Assembly (NCBI GenBank): GCA_034509735.1
Contig: JACGWO010000005.1
Span: 35,122,479 to 35,186,478 of the forward strand
Reading direction: 5' to 3'
Origin: Sesamum alatum
Taxonomy: Eukaryota; Streptophyta; Magnoliopsida; Lamiales; Pedaliaceae
DNA length: 64,000 bases
Each line of letters starts with the position of its first letter. The first letter of the stretch is position 1. Below the pieces are notes generated by a model, which was not told where the DNA came from, made no database searches, and saw only the letters and a program-made list of their open reading frames with translations. The translations under genes were made by a program, and so were the position numbers. Below are positions 56,201-64,000 of this stretch, in pieces.

Positions 56201-56449
56201 AATTATTCTTAGTTAGAAGAGTACTGATAAGAGCCATACCAGGGTGGTCTGACCCATATAGTTGCAGCGCCTCCGGCCGCGGCCATCTGCCCATTTCCTT
56301 CGTCTCAGATGCAGCCGTCTGCATCTGTCTGCTACTTTCTCCCATATCCGCCATCTTCTCAGTCCTGGCCGACTGCTGTGTCTAGCTCACAAATCTGGGT
56401 TATGTGAGCTCCGGTATACAGAGACCTTCAATAGAAGGCTCTGATACCA
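53201..56449 (-). pseudogene. Copia C gag-pol remnant
   Basis: Gag at 56017-55757 (LWLTLEERYRECNGPHLYQL, QSVWDELDVL). Zinc knuckle CDNCDKPGHTQETYFKFHG at 55613-55317, with the last Cys position holding Tyr. Protease WIVDTGATNHM at about 55180. Integrase at 54738-54233 with FLTIVDDFSR, VRSDNGTEF and HTPQQNGVVERS. Linker PKPAWLDDYVC near 53670. Only scraps of RT near 53445-53250 (WVFKT and RYKAR-like text in shifting frames). Multiple frame changes; inactive. Confidence 0.8.
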
Positions 56450-56747
56450 TGTAAAATTCTCACTCTCAGCTGAATGCCCTCAGACTCCATTGTAAATAAT
56501 CTGGGTGTTTCTCTTATTGATTTAAAAGAGGAGTACACGAGCTAAATTTATATACACAAAAAGGAATAATCTCCTAACATAATATCTAACCTCCTAACAA
56601 AACTCTGACTACTGAAGGAGAGAAAAACATAAAAGACAAAACTAATAAAAATGCTACAAGTAAAACACGACTACAGCCTACAAGCAAAAAGGGAAAAATT
56701 AAGTAAATTAGTTGGTACCCTGTGAACCCTGAACCTATTCCTCTACA
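56450..56747 (-). repeat. 5' LTR of Copia C
   Basis: 298 bases, TGTAAAATTCTC to CTCTACA, next to the primer-binding site. Confidence 0.85.
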
Positions 56748-58061
56748 CTTTCAAACATGCAAACACCTATCTCTTCGACTTTCCAACGATCGCTGGGAGC
56801 TCGAGATATTTATCGTGCTTCGCGGCAAGGGAAACCCTAAATCTATCGGCTAGCTCCCCCTGCAAGGTCACTGGGACATTTTTGCTGAAAACAATTGAGG
56901 CTTTCTCATAGTTAATGTGAAGACCCGAGCCTGCCTCAAACAGCCGCAAGATAGCCCGGATGCAGTCTACCGCCTCCACCGAAGCTTGACAGAACATCAA
57001 CATATCGTCCGCGAAGAGGAGGTGAGAGACCCTTGGTGCATCCCGCGTGACTGCCACGCCAAGCAGCGACCCCCGTTGTTCTTCTTGCTACAATAAACAA
57101 CTAAAAGCTTTTGCATAAAACAAAAACAAATAAGGAGAAAGGGGGTTCCCTTGACGGAGGCCCCTCTCCGGAGTAATAAGACCAAAAGCTTCCCCATTCA
57201 TCATGATAGAATATGTAACCGTAGAGACACAGAGCATGATGAGTTTGACAAGTTGTGCGTGAAATCCTAATCTAAGCATAACTCTCTCAAGGAAATGCCA
57301 TTCTACGTGGTCATAAGCTTTACTGATGTCGAGTTTAAGTGCCGCATGACCGACTTTACCCCACCGTTTATGTGACAAATAATGATTTAATTCATAAGCA
57401 ATGAGGATGTTATCCGTGATAAGACGGCTGGAACGAAGGCAGATTGGGGGCAGAGATGATACCATCTGGGAAAGGCTTGAGGCGATTAGCGATAGCTTTA
57501 GAGAGAGATATTATAGAGAACGTTTGCAAAGGCTGATGGGACGAAATTGGGATGCATGTTCCGGCTTGTCACATTTAGGGAGCAAGACGAGGTGGGTCGC
57601 ATTAAGGGTGTGGGGGATCCGAAGATGGTTTAATAGATTTAAAACACAAGTAGAAATGTCCGAACCAACGATAGGCCAAAACTTTGGGAAGAAAATAGGA
57701 AGCATATCGTCCGGTCCTGGAGATTTGTAGGGGTGCATTTGATCGATCGCCGCTTTGATCTCCTCCGGAGAGAACGACAGCAGGAACTTCTTGTTCATAC
57801 CATCAGTCACCCTCGGCTCCATACATGCTATAATTTCCTCAATAGCCATCGGATCCGGGTTGGAGGAGCTAAACAACTGCTGGAAATAATGTAGAATGGT
57901 TTGTTGGATCTCTTTCCTATCAGATGTCACTGTACCGGCCGTAGTTCTCAAGGATGTATTTGTATTGCGTTGAAGGCGCTCGCTAGCTCGAGCGTGGAAG
58001 AAAGCGGTGTTGCGATCCCCTTTCCGAAGCCATTGGGCCTTACACCGCTGCTTCCAAAATC
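56748..58061 (-). pseudogene. LINE ORF2 reverse transcriptase fragment
   Basis: Frames 57951-57511, 57465-57088 and 57057-56767 give the L1-type RT in order: fingers HPYKSPGPDD, then FRPISLC; palm ALKLDISKAYDHVEW; GLRQGNPLSPYLF; catalytic FADDMLMF; and YLELPAIVGKSKR at the point where Copia C enters. Frame changes near 57070 and 57490 and a stop break it. The protein would prime on nicked DNA and copy its own RNA; not functional here. Confidence 0.88.
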
Positions 58062-58068
58062 TACACTA

Positions 58069-58103
<35 letters not shown>

Positions 58104-58640
58104 AAGTAATCCATTTCTAAATTTGTTAGCAAGTAAATTCTTGTTGCTAAATTCATTAGCATGTAAATCTCTTGTACTGAATAATGTACATTAGCAACAA
58201 AAAATTTACTTGCTAATTAGCTCGACGTTGTTTTTTTTTTTTTCGTTGCTATTGAACGATTTTTTTTGTAGTGTTCGGTCTTGCATCCTTTTAATTTTCT
58301 CAATTTCAATCATTTTTTTACCAGAGTTCACCCTTATCAACGGAAATACATATGCATCTCATAGGACCATCTAAAATTGGGTTATTTTTCCTACTGGTTC
58401 ATTTTTCCAGCATTTTTATACTTTAACTTTCTAGGGTAGTATTTTGGTCATGCATCTTTTTAATTTTGCGATTTCAATCCTTTTTTTCACCGGGGTTCAC
58501 CCTTCTGGCTAGTGGAACTAAACTCCAATGAAAAAAAAAGACTAAAATTATAAAAATTTACAAAATACAGGACCAAAATGTTATACTAAAAAGTTAAAGG
58601 ACGAAAATGCCATATAAAGCCTATGTTACGAGACAAAAAT

Positions 58641-59456
58641 ACATTTAATCTAATTATAGGGGTATGGCACGTTTAATCATGCATCTTTAGTAATTATAAA
58701 TTTAATCATATATAATTTATATCCCCGAACACATTTGGTTTTAATTTTAACACATCTGATCAAGGGCATCATGTATAATTATTCTAATTATCTCTATTAA
58801 AAATTGATAGTCGACAGGGTTAATTTAATCGATTTAGTTTAATTAATAATATTTATTACTTTCACTTCAAAAAAAAAATTGTCAAATTTGGTCCTTTCGT
58901 AAATTTTTCGGCCCACATGTGCTGCCATGAAAAACATGTCATTGCCGCCTGTGTTGACACGTCATTGGCATGTACCACGTTTGTTGACACATCATTGCCA
59001 AGTAGTTTTCCAACTAGATGTTTTGACAGAAGAAAAAATGGAAGATCAAATGTGTGAAGTACTCTATGACCAAATGCCTGAGGCCCTATACCCAATACAT
59101 CAAAATTAAGACCAAATGTTTGGGGAGTATAAATAACAACACTAAATTTATAATTATTAAATATGTAATACTAAATATATATACCATACCTCATAATTAC
59201 AGAATTAAAAATACATCAATTTTGCGAATAATTATATATTGATAATATTGGTCATGATTGATCATGTTGTCCATCCATGTTCATTGAGTTTCACATACAT
59301 ATTTTCTGTCACACACGTGCCTAGACACAAACCCTCGCAACTTGCCATTTATTATATGATCGACGACGATGATGATGATACATACAATGTATATCCTCGA
59401 AACCAGTACTTCTAGCTGAGACCTAGTCACAAATTCTCCTCCTCCACAAGCCCGGC
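58641..59456 (+). other. Spacer upstream of NLR4
   Basis: Gene-free. Near 58930-59010 acatgtcattgccgcctgtg and related phrases with ttgacac(g/a)tcattgcca recur. 59340-59456 is likely the proximal promoter of the gene at 59483; no clear TATA box. Confidence 0.45.
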
Positions 59457-59482
59457 GGAGGGAGGGAGAGAGAGAGAGAGAG
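59457..59482 (+). repeat. GA-rich 5' leader tract of NLR4
   Basis: gagggagggagagagagagagag immediately before the ATG. GA/CT repeats in this position are common in plant 5' leaders and can bind GAGA-binding (BPC) proteins. Confidence 0.7.
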
Positions 59483-59929
59483 ATGGCGGAGGCTGCCGTA
59501 ACATTCCTGCTCGAAAACCTGCAGCAGCTGGTGACTGATCAGATCAATCTGATCTCCGGAGCTGAAACTGACTTGGCGGAGCTGCAGAACGAACTGGACT
59601 TAATGAAATCCTTCCTTCAGGATTCAGCAAGCAAACGCGTAAAGAGCGAACTCTTCAAAACTCTGGAGAAGCAGATCAGGGATATCGTTTACACTGCGGA
59701 AGACACCATCGACACCTGCGTGAGCCAGGCCGCGGCAGGCAGTTTATTGCGCAAACTTAACCCGAATCGTCTTAGCCTTGCCAAAGAGGTGAAGTCGCTC
59801 AGAGATGAGAAGGTCAAACCTGCTTTCGAAGAAGCCCGGATGAAGTTCGCAACCCTTCAAATAGCAGATGAATCTCCTCTCAAGGATACATCCGACCTCC
59901 GAAAGGTACTTAAACCTATATTATTTTAA
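59483..59929 (+). CDS. NLR4: first exon (Rx-type coiled coil) of a different CC-NLR, gene incomplete
   Basis: Starts MAEAAVTFLLENLQQLV and reads an Rx-N coiled coil with LDLMKSFLQDSASK and the EDVID-like IVYTAEDTIDTC (about residues 72-83). A splice donor gaaag|gtactt at 59905/59906 ends an exon of exactly 141 codons; reading on adds seven residues and a stop at 59929. The N-terminus belongs to the MAEAAVTFLLENL class of CNLs and RPP13-like proteins, not to the MAYNL class of NLR1-3, and it lies on the opposite strand. No NB-ARC or LRR is found in the remaining 4 kb. It is either a gene with a very long first intron or a stranded CC-only fragment. If complete, its role would be effector-triggered defence signalling. 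Confidence 0.8.
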   Translation: MAEAAVTFLLENLQQLVTDQINLISGAETDLAELQNELDLMKSFLQDSASKRVKSELFKTLEKQIRDIVYTAEDTIDTCVSQAAAGSLLRKLNPNRLSLAKEVKSLRDEKVKPAFEEARMKFATLQIADESPLKDTSDLRKVLKPILF

Positions 59930-60120
59930 ATTAATTATCCCTAGTTTTAAATAGAAAAGTTAGAAAAGATAATCAGTATTCTTCTTTTCTGATAATTTTA
60001 CCTTGTTAGAGGTATGTTGAATTTTTTGATTGAGAATTTCTTTGGGAACTTGGTGGAGCATTTACCAGTTTTAACAGAAACTTATGATAGAAAACCTAGA
60101 TCCATAAGCCTTACAAATAG

Positions 60121-60430
60121 GTAGGGATGGCAATAGATCTGAATAAAATTCGAGTTGGAATGATTTTTTAATTTTGGAGTAGGGATGACAATAAATCTTG
60201 ATTAAATCCCGATGGGAATGGTTTAGTTTTTTAGTTTTAATTTTCGAGTAGGGATGGCAATAGATCTGAATTAAATTCGGATTGGAATGGTTTAATTTTT
60301 GAGTTTTAATTTTGGAGTAAGGATGGCAATAGATCTGAATTAAATTCAGATTGGAATGGCTTAGTATTTGGGGTTTAGATCTGAATTAAGTTCGGATTAG
60401 AATGGTTTAGTTCTTGAGTTTTAATTTTTG
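60121..60430. repeat. Tandem repeat, about 60-69-base period, in the NLR4 intron or 3' region
   Basis: Four to five diverged copies of a unit beginning gtagggatggcaatagatct and running on with gaattaaattcggattggaa, then tggtttaatttttgagt, at about 60122, 60181, 60249, 60318 and a partial one near 60378. Confidence 0.8.
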
Positions 60431-60744
60431 TACTCTCATTTGATTAAATTATTACATATTTAGACTTTTTTTAGTTACATAAAATAGGGGTCTAGACAAC
60501 TTTGATCCCACATATTTGAAAATTGATGGAGGTAGTCTCGTTAATATGAAAATCTGTTTTTTTTCTTTTCTTTTCTTTTTTTTTTGTCCCCGCTGTTAAA
60601 AAATTAATGGAAATTAACACAAACCTTTGCACATGTCTGTTAACTTGGCCATGTGGAAGAAAAGGCTCATGTGCTCTGGTTGTTTTTTTAGACCTATTAT
60701 AAATCGAACTCGTTATAATTTTGGTCACATCATAATTCAACAAC
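60431..60744. other. Gene-free segment
   Basis: Contains a T/C-rich run at 60558-60585. No gene recognised. Confidence 0.5.
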
Positions 60745-62360
60745 TAATTTATTATTTATAATTTTGAAATTAAATTTTCATTTGGTTTGAAAATAGTCTA
60801 ATAAACACTTACAAAAAATTATAATAAACAAAATTTCATGTTACAAAATAAAAATACGAGAGAATTTTTATATATAAATACATAAATTTAGTTTTTAAAT
60901 TCTAAATTACTTTTAATTGAGAAAGTTTTAATATCTTTTAATTATATTTTAAAAACAAATTATTACTTGGTTTCACAATATTTTAATAAATTGTAACCAC
61001 AAACTATGATAAATAAAAATTTATTTTTTTAAAACAAAAATATTAGAGAAATTTTTTAGTCTTATATGAATAATAAATTTAATTATTTTTATCTAAGATA
61101 ACTTTTAATCTCTTTTTATTAATTATTCAATTGAAATATTATTTGGTTTGAAAAAATTTATTAATAATTCATTTAGAAATAGAAATATAAGAAAATATTA
61201 ATTTTATATAAATAATAAATTAATTTTTAAATTGTAATTATTTGTATATTTGAGATAAATTTTAACCTCTTTTTATCTTTTTGGAAATTGAGTTGTTATT
61301 TGATCTTAAAATATTTTAATAAACTTGGCCATAAACTATAACAAATGAACTTTCATTTTTAAAAATAAATACAGTATAAAGAACATTTTTTTTTATAATT
61401 AATATTTGTGTATGAGATAATTTCTAACATCTTTTTATTATATTTTGAAATTGAATTGTTAATTTGTCCTGAAGTATTTTAATAAACTTTGACAAACAAT
61501 ATGAAAAAAATAATATTTATAATTAAAAATATTAAATAATAAAATTAATTTTAATATTATAAGTATATTTGAGATAATTTTATAACCTTATTTTATTATT
61601 TTTTAAATTAAATTATTATGAGTCTGAAAATTTAATAAACTTTGACTACAAAATATATATTAATAATATCTATTTGTTTTAAAATAAAACTATTAGAGAA
61701 ATTTTAATTTAATATAAATAATAAATTAGTATTAAACTATCATTTTTTATTTCAGATAAGTTTTAACCTATTTTTATTATTTTTTGATTGAATTATCATT
61801 TGGCCTAAAAATATTTTAGTAAACTTTCACCACAAAATATAACAGTAAAATTTCATTTTTTAGAATAAAAATATTGGAGAAATTTTAATTTTTCATACAT
61901 AATAAATTTTTATAAAATATAATTATTTTTATTTCAGATAAGTTTGAATCCATTTTTATTTTTCGTTGTCTAAAAATTATTTTCATAAACTTTGACCATA
62001 AAGTATAATTAAAATTTCAATTTTTTGAATAAAAATGTTAGAGAAATTTTAATTTTAGATAAATAATAAATTAGTTTTAAATTCTAATTATTTTTATTTG
62101 AGATAAGTTCAAACATCGTTTTATTATTTTTGAAATGGAATTACTATTTGTTCTCAAAATACTTTAACAAACTTTGACAACAAGCAATAACAATAAAATT
62201 TCATTTTCTTAATTTTTTTATATATATCAAGATGATTTAAAATTATAATAAAAACTAATTCATTATTAAGAAAATTAAATTTATTTCTTATAGTTTGTGG
62301 TTAGAGTTTATTGCAATATTTTTAGGCCAAATAATAATTCAATTAAAAAATAATAGAAAG
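60745..62360. repeat. Degenerate satellite-like array, about nine copies of a 155-185-base AT-rich unit
   Basis: The core tttcatttttaaaataaaaa, then attagagaaattttaat, recurs near 60836, 61015, 61170, 61350, 61510, 61663, 61845, 62005 and 62190, each separated by taataaatt...tttgagataa and tttggtctgaaaatatttta-like text. The spacing alternates around 155 and 180 bases, mean about 170. A final partial unit at about 62270-62360 is inverted (ggccaaataataattcaatt). No coding potential. Confidence 0.7.
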
Positions 62361-62639
62361 ATGATGAAAATTATCCCACCATTCGAAGAATCCACAATAT
62401 CCCTTTTTTTGAAATGAAAAAATAAAACAAACATCACCCAAAACATCAAATTAATTTTAACATAATAAATTGAGCATTTTAAAAAACTTACACCAGAATT
62501 TGACCAAGCATGGTATCTTCTACCTGGATTAGTAGGAGTCTATGTTAACAGTGGAAGCTTAAATCCACAGTCGCAAAATAATGGAAGCTGATTTTATGAG
62601 GAGTTTTGAGACTGAGAAGAAAAATTGTTGTTGTAGTTT
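62361..62639. other. Gene-free segment
   Basis: No feature recognised. Confidence 0.5.
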
Positions 62640-62930
62640 GAACTCATTTTTTCCTTCAAATCTCTCTCACCTAAAGTTTATACTTAAACAAAAATAGCGG
62701 AAAATGAATTATTGAAGGTATATAATGAAGAAGGTAAGGAATTGGAGGGAAAGGGCGATTTTTTCCCTCCAATTCCAACTTCCGTCAAGTTTAACGTCCA
62801 AAGTAACAGCATGGACTAAAATCGTTAAAAATGGCAAGTTTGAGGATTAAAATTATCGAGAGCGATAGTATGAGGACCAAAATTGAATAAGTGGTCAAGT
62901 ATGTGGACCAAAATCGTAATTCTCCTTGAT
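62640..62930. mobile_element. Relative of the foldback element at 6228-6655
   Basis: Shares catttttt ccttcaaatc-type text, gggcgattttttccctcc, aacagcatggactaaaat, tgaggaccaaaattgaataa and gtggtcaagtatg with the right two thirds of 6228-6655. The left terminus is unclear. Confidence 0.5.
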
Positions 62931-63540
62931 TTTGTGGCAATTTAACAAAATTATAGTTCCCTTAAACTGATTCATCACTTTTATCTCAATTTTTTTTCCT
63001 GAATTTTGGCAATTTATCTTGCTTGACATAATTCACTGGATTTGGTCAAATATAAAGAGACAATCAAATTTTACAAAACCTAGATTCTTAAACGTTTTTT
63101 TTACTATAATTCTTCGGTCTTTTTGAATTTTTAAGAGAAAATAAATTTTACAAAAGTTGTTTTTGAAACATCATTCTTAGAATAAATTACATTGACCCCT
63201 GAAGGTTATGTCTTATTACATAAATATTCTTTGCCCTTTGTAGAATTACAAATACACACCTTGGGGTTGTAATTCATGTAATGTACATTCCCTATTCATC
63301 GAATTGCAATTTAATTGGGTTATCTGTAGGTCACATGCAATTTTTCGGCCAAATTGTGAAAAAGGACTAAGAGTGCCAAAAGTTTTTAAAATTACATGAC
63401 TAAATTATTAAAATTTATTCGTGCAGTACCAAAAATACTATCCTCTAAGTTATAGTACTCAAATTGAATTTTTTTCTGTTGCAATGTATGTTGTTGAGAA
63501 TTGCAACGTACGGATACTTGCGACAGACGACACATTGCAA

Positions 63541-63870
63541 ATTTTGGGGCAAAATGCTTTTTTGATCCCGTAAAATTAGGACATTATTTGTTTTGGTACC
63601 ACAACTTAAGTAGGTGGCTGTTTTACTCCCATAAAATACGTTTTTCAGTATCTTTTGGTCCCATAAAACACGTTGTCAGTTTTTTGGTCCAAAAAATGAC
63701 ATGATATTTTGGGACCAAAAATACTGAAATTGGGACCAAAAAAACTGAAAAATGTGACATTTTGGGACCAAAAAAATTGAAAAATGTGTTATATGGGACT
63801 AAAACAACCACCTACCTAAGTTGTGGTACCAAAACAAATAATGTCCTAGCCTTACGGGACGAAAAAAACA
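63541..63870. mobile_element. Foldback miniature element
   Basis: The outer ends are inverted copies (ggggcaaaatgctttttt and gatcccgtaaaat against acgggacgaaaaaaacattt and atcccc), as are the inner parts (attatttgttttggtaccac against its reverse complement at about 63822-63843). Total about 330 bases, non-coding. Confidence 0.65.
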
Positions 63871-63916
63871 TTTATCCCCAAATTTTGCAACAAAAATTTT
63901 ACGAAAATCCATTGCA

Positions 63917-63980
63917 TGTTTTTACATATGTAAGCATGCATGTTTCATGTTTTACATATGTAAGAATGCATGTTTCATAT
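63917..63980. repeat. 30-base tandem duplication
   Basis: ttttacatatgtaagcatgc and atgtttcat are followed by a second copy with aagaatgc; the period is 30 bases. Confidence 0.8.
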
Positions 63981-64000
63981 TCTTCATTTTTGTAAAAGTA

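Larger units (their letters stand above)
51122..56747 (-). mobile_element. Ty1/copia retrotransposon C (fourth layer)
   Basis: The left LTR (51122-51484, tgttaag...ttctaca) and right LTR (56450-56747, tgtaaaa...ctctaca) share long runs such as gaatgccctcagact, aaatttatatacacaaaaa and accctgtgaaccctga, but differ in length, 363 against 298 bases. A primer-binding site (minus: tggtatcagagcc, about 56437-56449) and a purine tract (gttgaggggggg) adjoin the LTRs. The LINE reading is interrupted exactly at these ends. No exact 5-base target duplication: tcttc on the left, ctttc on the right. Confidence 0.85.
49465..58061 (-). mobile_element. 5'-truncated L1-type LINE (third layer), itself split by Copia C
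   Basis: Flanked by tacactattt at 49455-49464 and 58062-58071, a 10-base target duplication. The element runs on the minus strand. The right piece 56748-58061 encodes reverse transcriptase from just before the fingers (YKSPGPDD) to the thumb. The left piece 49465-51121 has the C-terminal part. About 2.97 kb of LINE remains, lacking ORF1, the endonuclease and the RT start, so it was 5' truncated at insertion. No long poly(A) is visible, only a short T-run at 49461-49466. Confidence 0.75.
49365..58273. mobile_element. CACTA-type miniature element split by a LINE (second layer)
   Basis: Starts cactacaagaaaagc (49365) and ends gattttttttgtagtg (58273). The interior on the left (tcgtcgagctaatcgcaag, ctcgttgctaaaat) and right (ttagcaagtaaattcttg, ttgctaattagctcgacg) matches the 7561 and 35055 family. 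The flanking trinucleotides are ttt and ttc. The (TA)n tract at about 58071-58101 belongs to it. Confidence 0.7.
49270..58640. mobile_element. Foldback/MULE-like element split by nested insertions (outermost layer)
   Basis: The left piece 49270-49364 (aaatgtatttttggcccata, tcctttaactttctagga, tagtatttt) and the right piece 58274-58640 (ggtcttgcatccttttaatt ... gaccaaaatgttatac, ggacgaaaatgccatat, aatacattt) are the two parts of the family seen whole at 24411-24850. The sequence breaks exactly where a CACTA-type miniature element begins and ends. Confidence 0.6.

Overview
The window is plant nuclear DNA. It carries coiled-coil NB-ARC LRR resistance genes (CNLs) of the R1/late-blight-resistance-homolog type, plant Ty1/copia elements primed by tRNA-Met, a MuDR/Mutator transposase, CACTA miniature elements, a plant L1 LINE and a tRNA-type SINE, in very AT-rich spacer. 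The R1-like proteins suggest an asterid eudicot, possibly Lamiales; that placement is inference from recalled family resemblance.

The backbone is a tandem array of minus-strand CNL genes. NLR1 (3335-5907) and NLR2 (13490-16085) are near full length but broken by single-base frameshifts. NLR3 (31947-34598) is an intact 883-codon gene. Copies of the same 5' and 3' flanks occur where no coding region survives (promoter remnant at 17941-18202 plus 22673-22790; 3'-flank remnant at 25870-25935; distal blocks at 1-310, 26380-27030 and 35280-36990). The array therefore once held at least five or six units, one of them probably just left of the window. A different, plus-strand CC-type NLR begins at 59483, but only its first exon is visible, followed by a repeat-filled AT-rich stretch to the window end.

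Transposons fill the spaces between and inside the units. They include a 4.5-kb MuDR-type MULE (18203-22672) inside a duplicated NLR promoter, and a SINE (26450-26720) inside a distal block; the sister copies of both sites lack the insertion. There is also an internally deleted Copia (about 27100-28645), Helitron-like 3' ends (10.5-11.6 kb), a retroposon with target duplication (10621-11017), foldback elements with GC-rich cores (1622-2431; 29641-31410), and CACTA miniature elements throughout.

The right half shows deep nesting. At 42872-48458 a CACTA miniature element contains a young 5.0-kb Copia and a solo LTR. At 49270-58640 a foldback repeat contains a CACTA miniature element, which contains a 5'-truncated LINE, which contains a second Copia. 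The part from about 49.46 to 53.6 kb is unusually indel-rich and GC-raised compared with its surroundings, and may be low-quality consensus.

I saw no tRNA, rRNA or CRISPR. Apart from NLR3, and perhaps the NLR4 exon, I see no convincing intact host gene.
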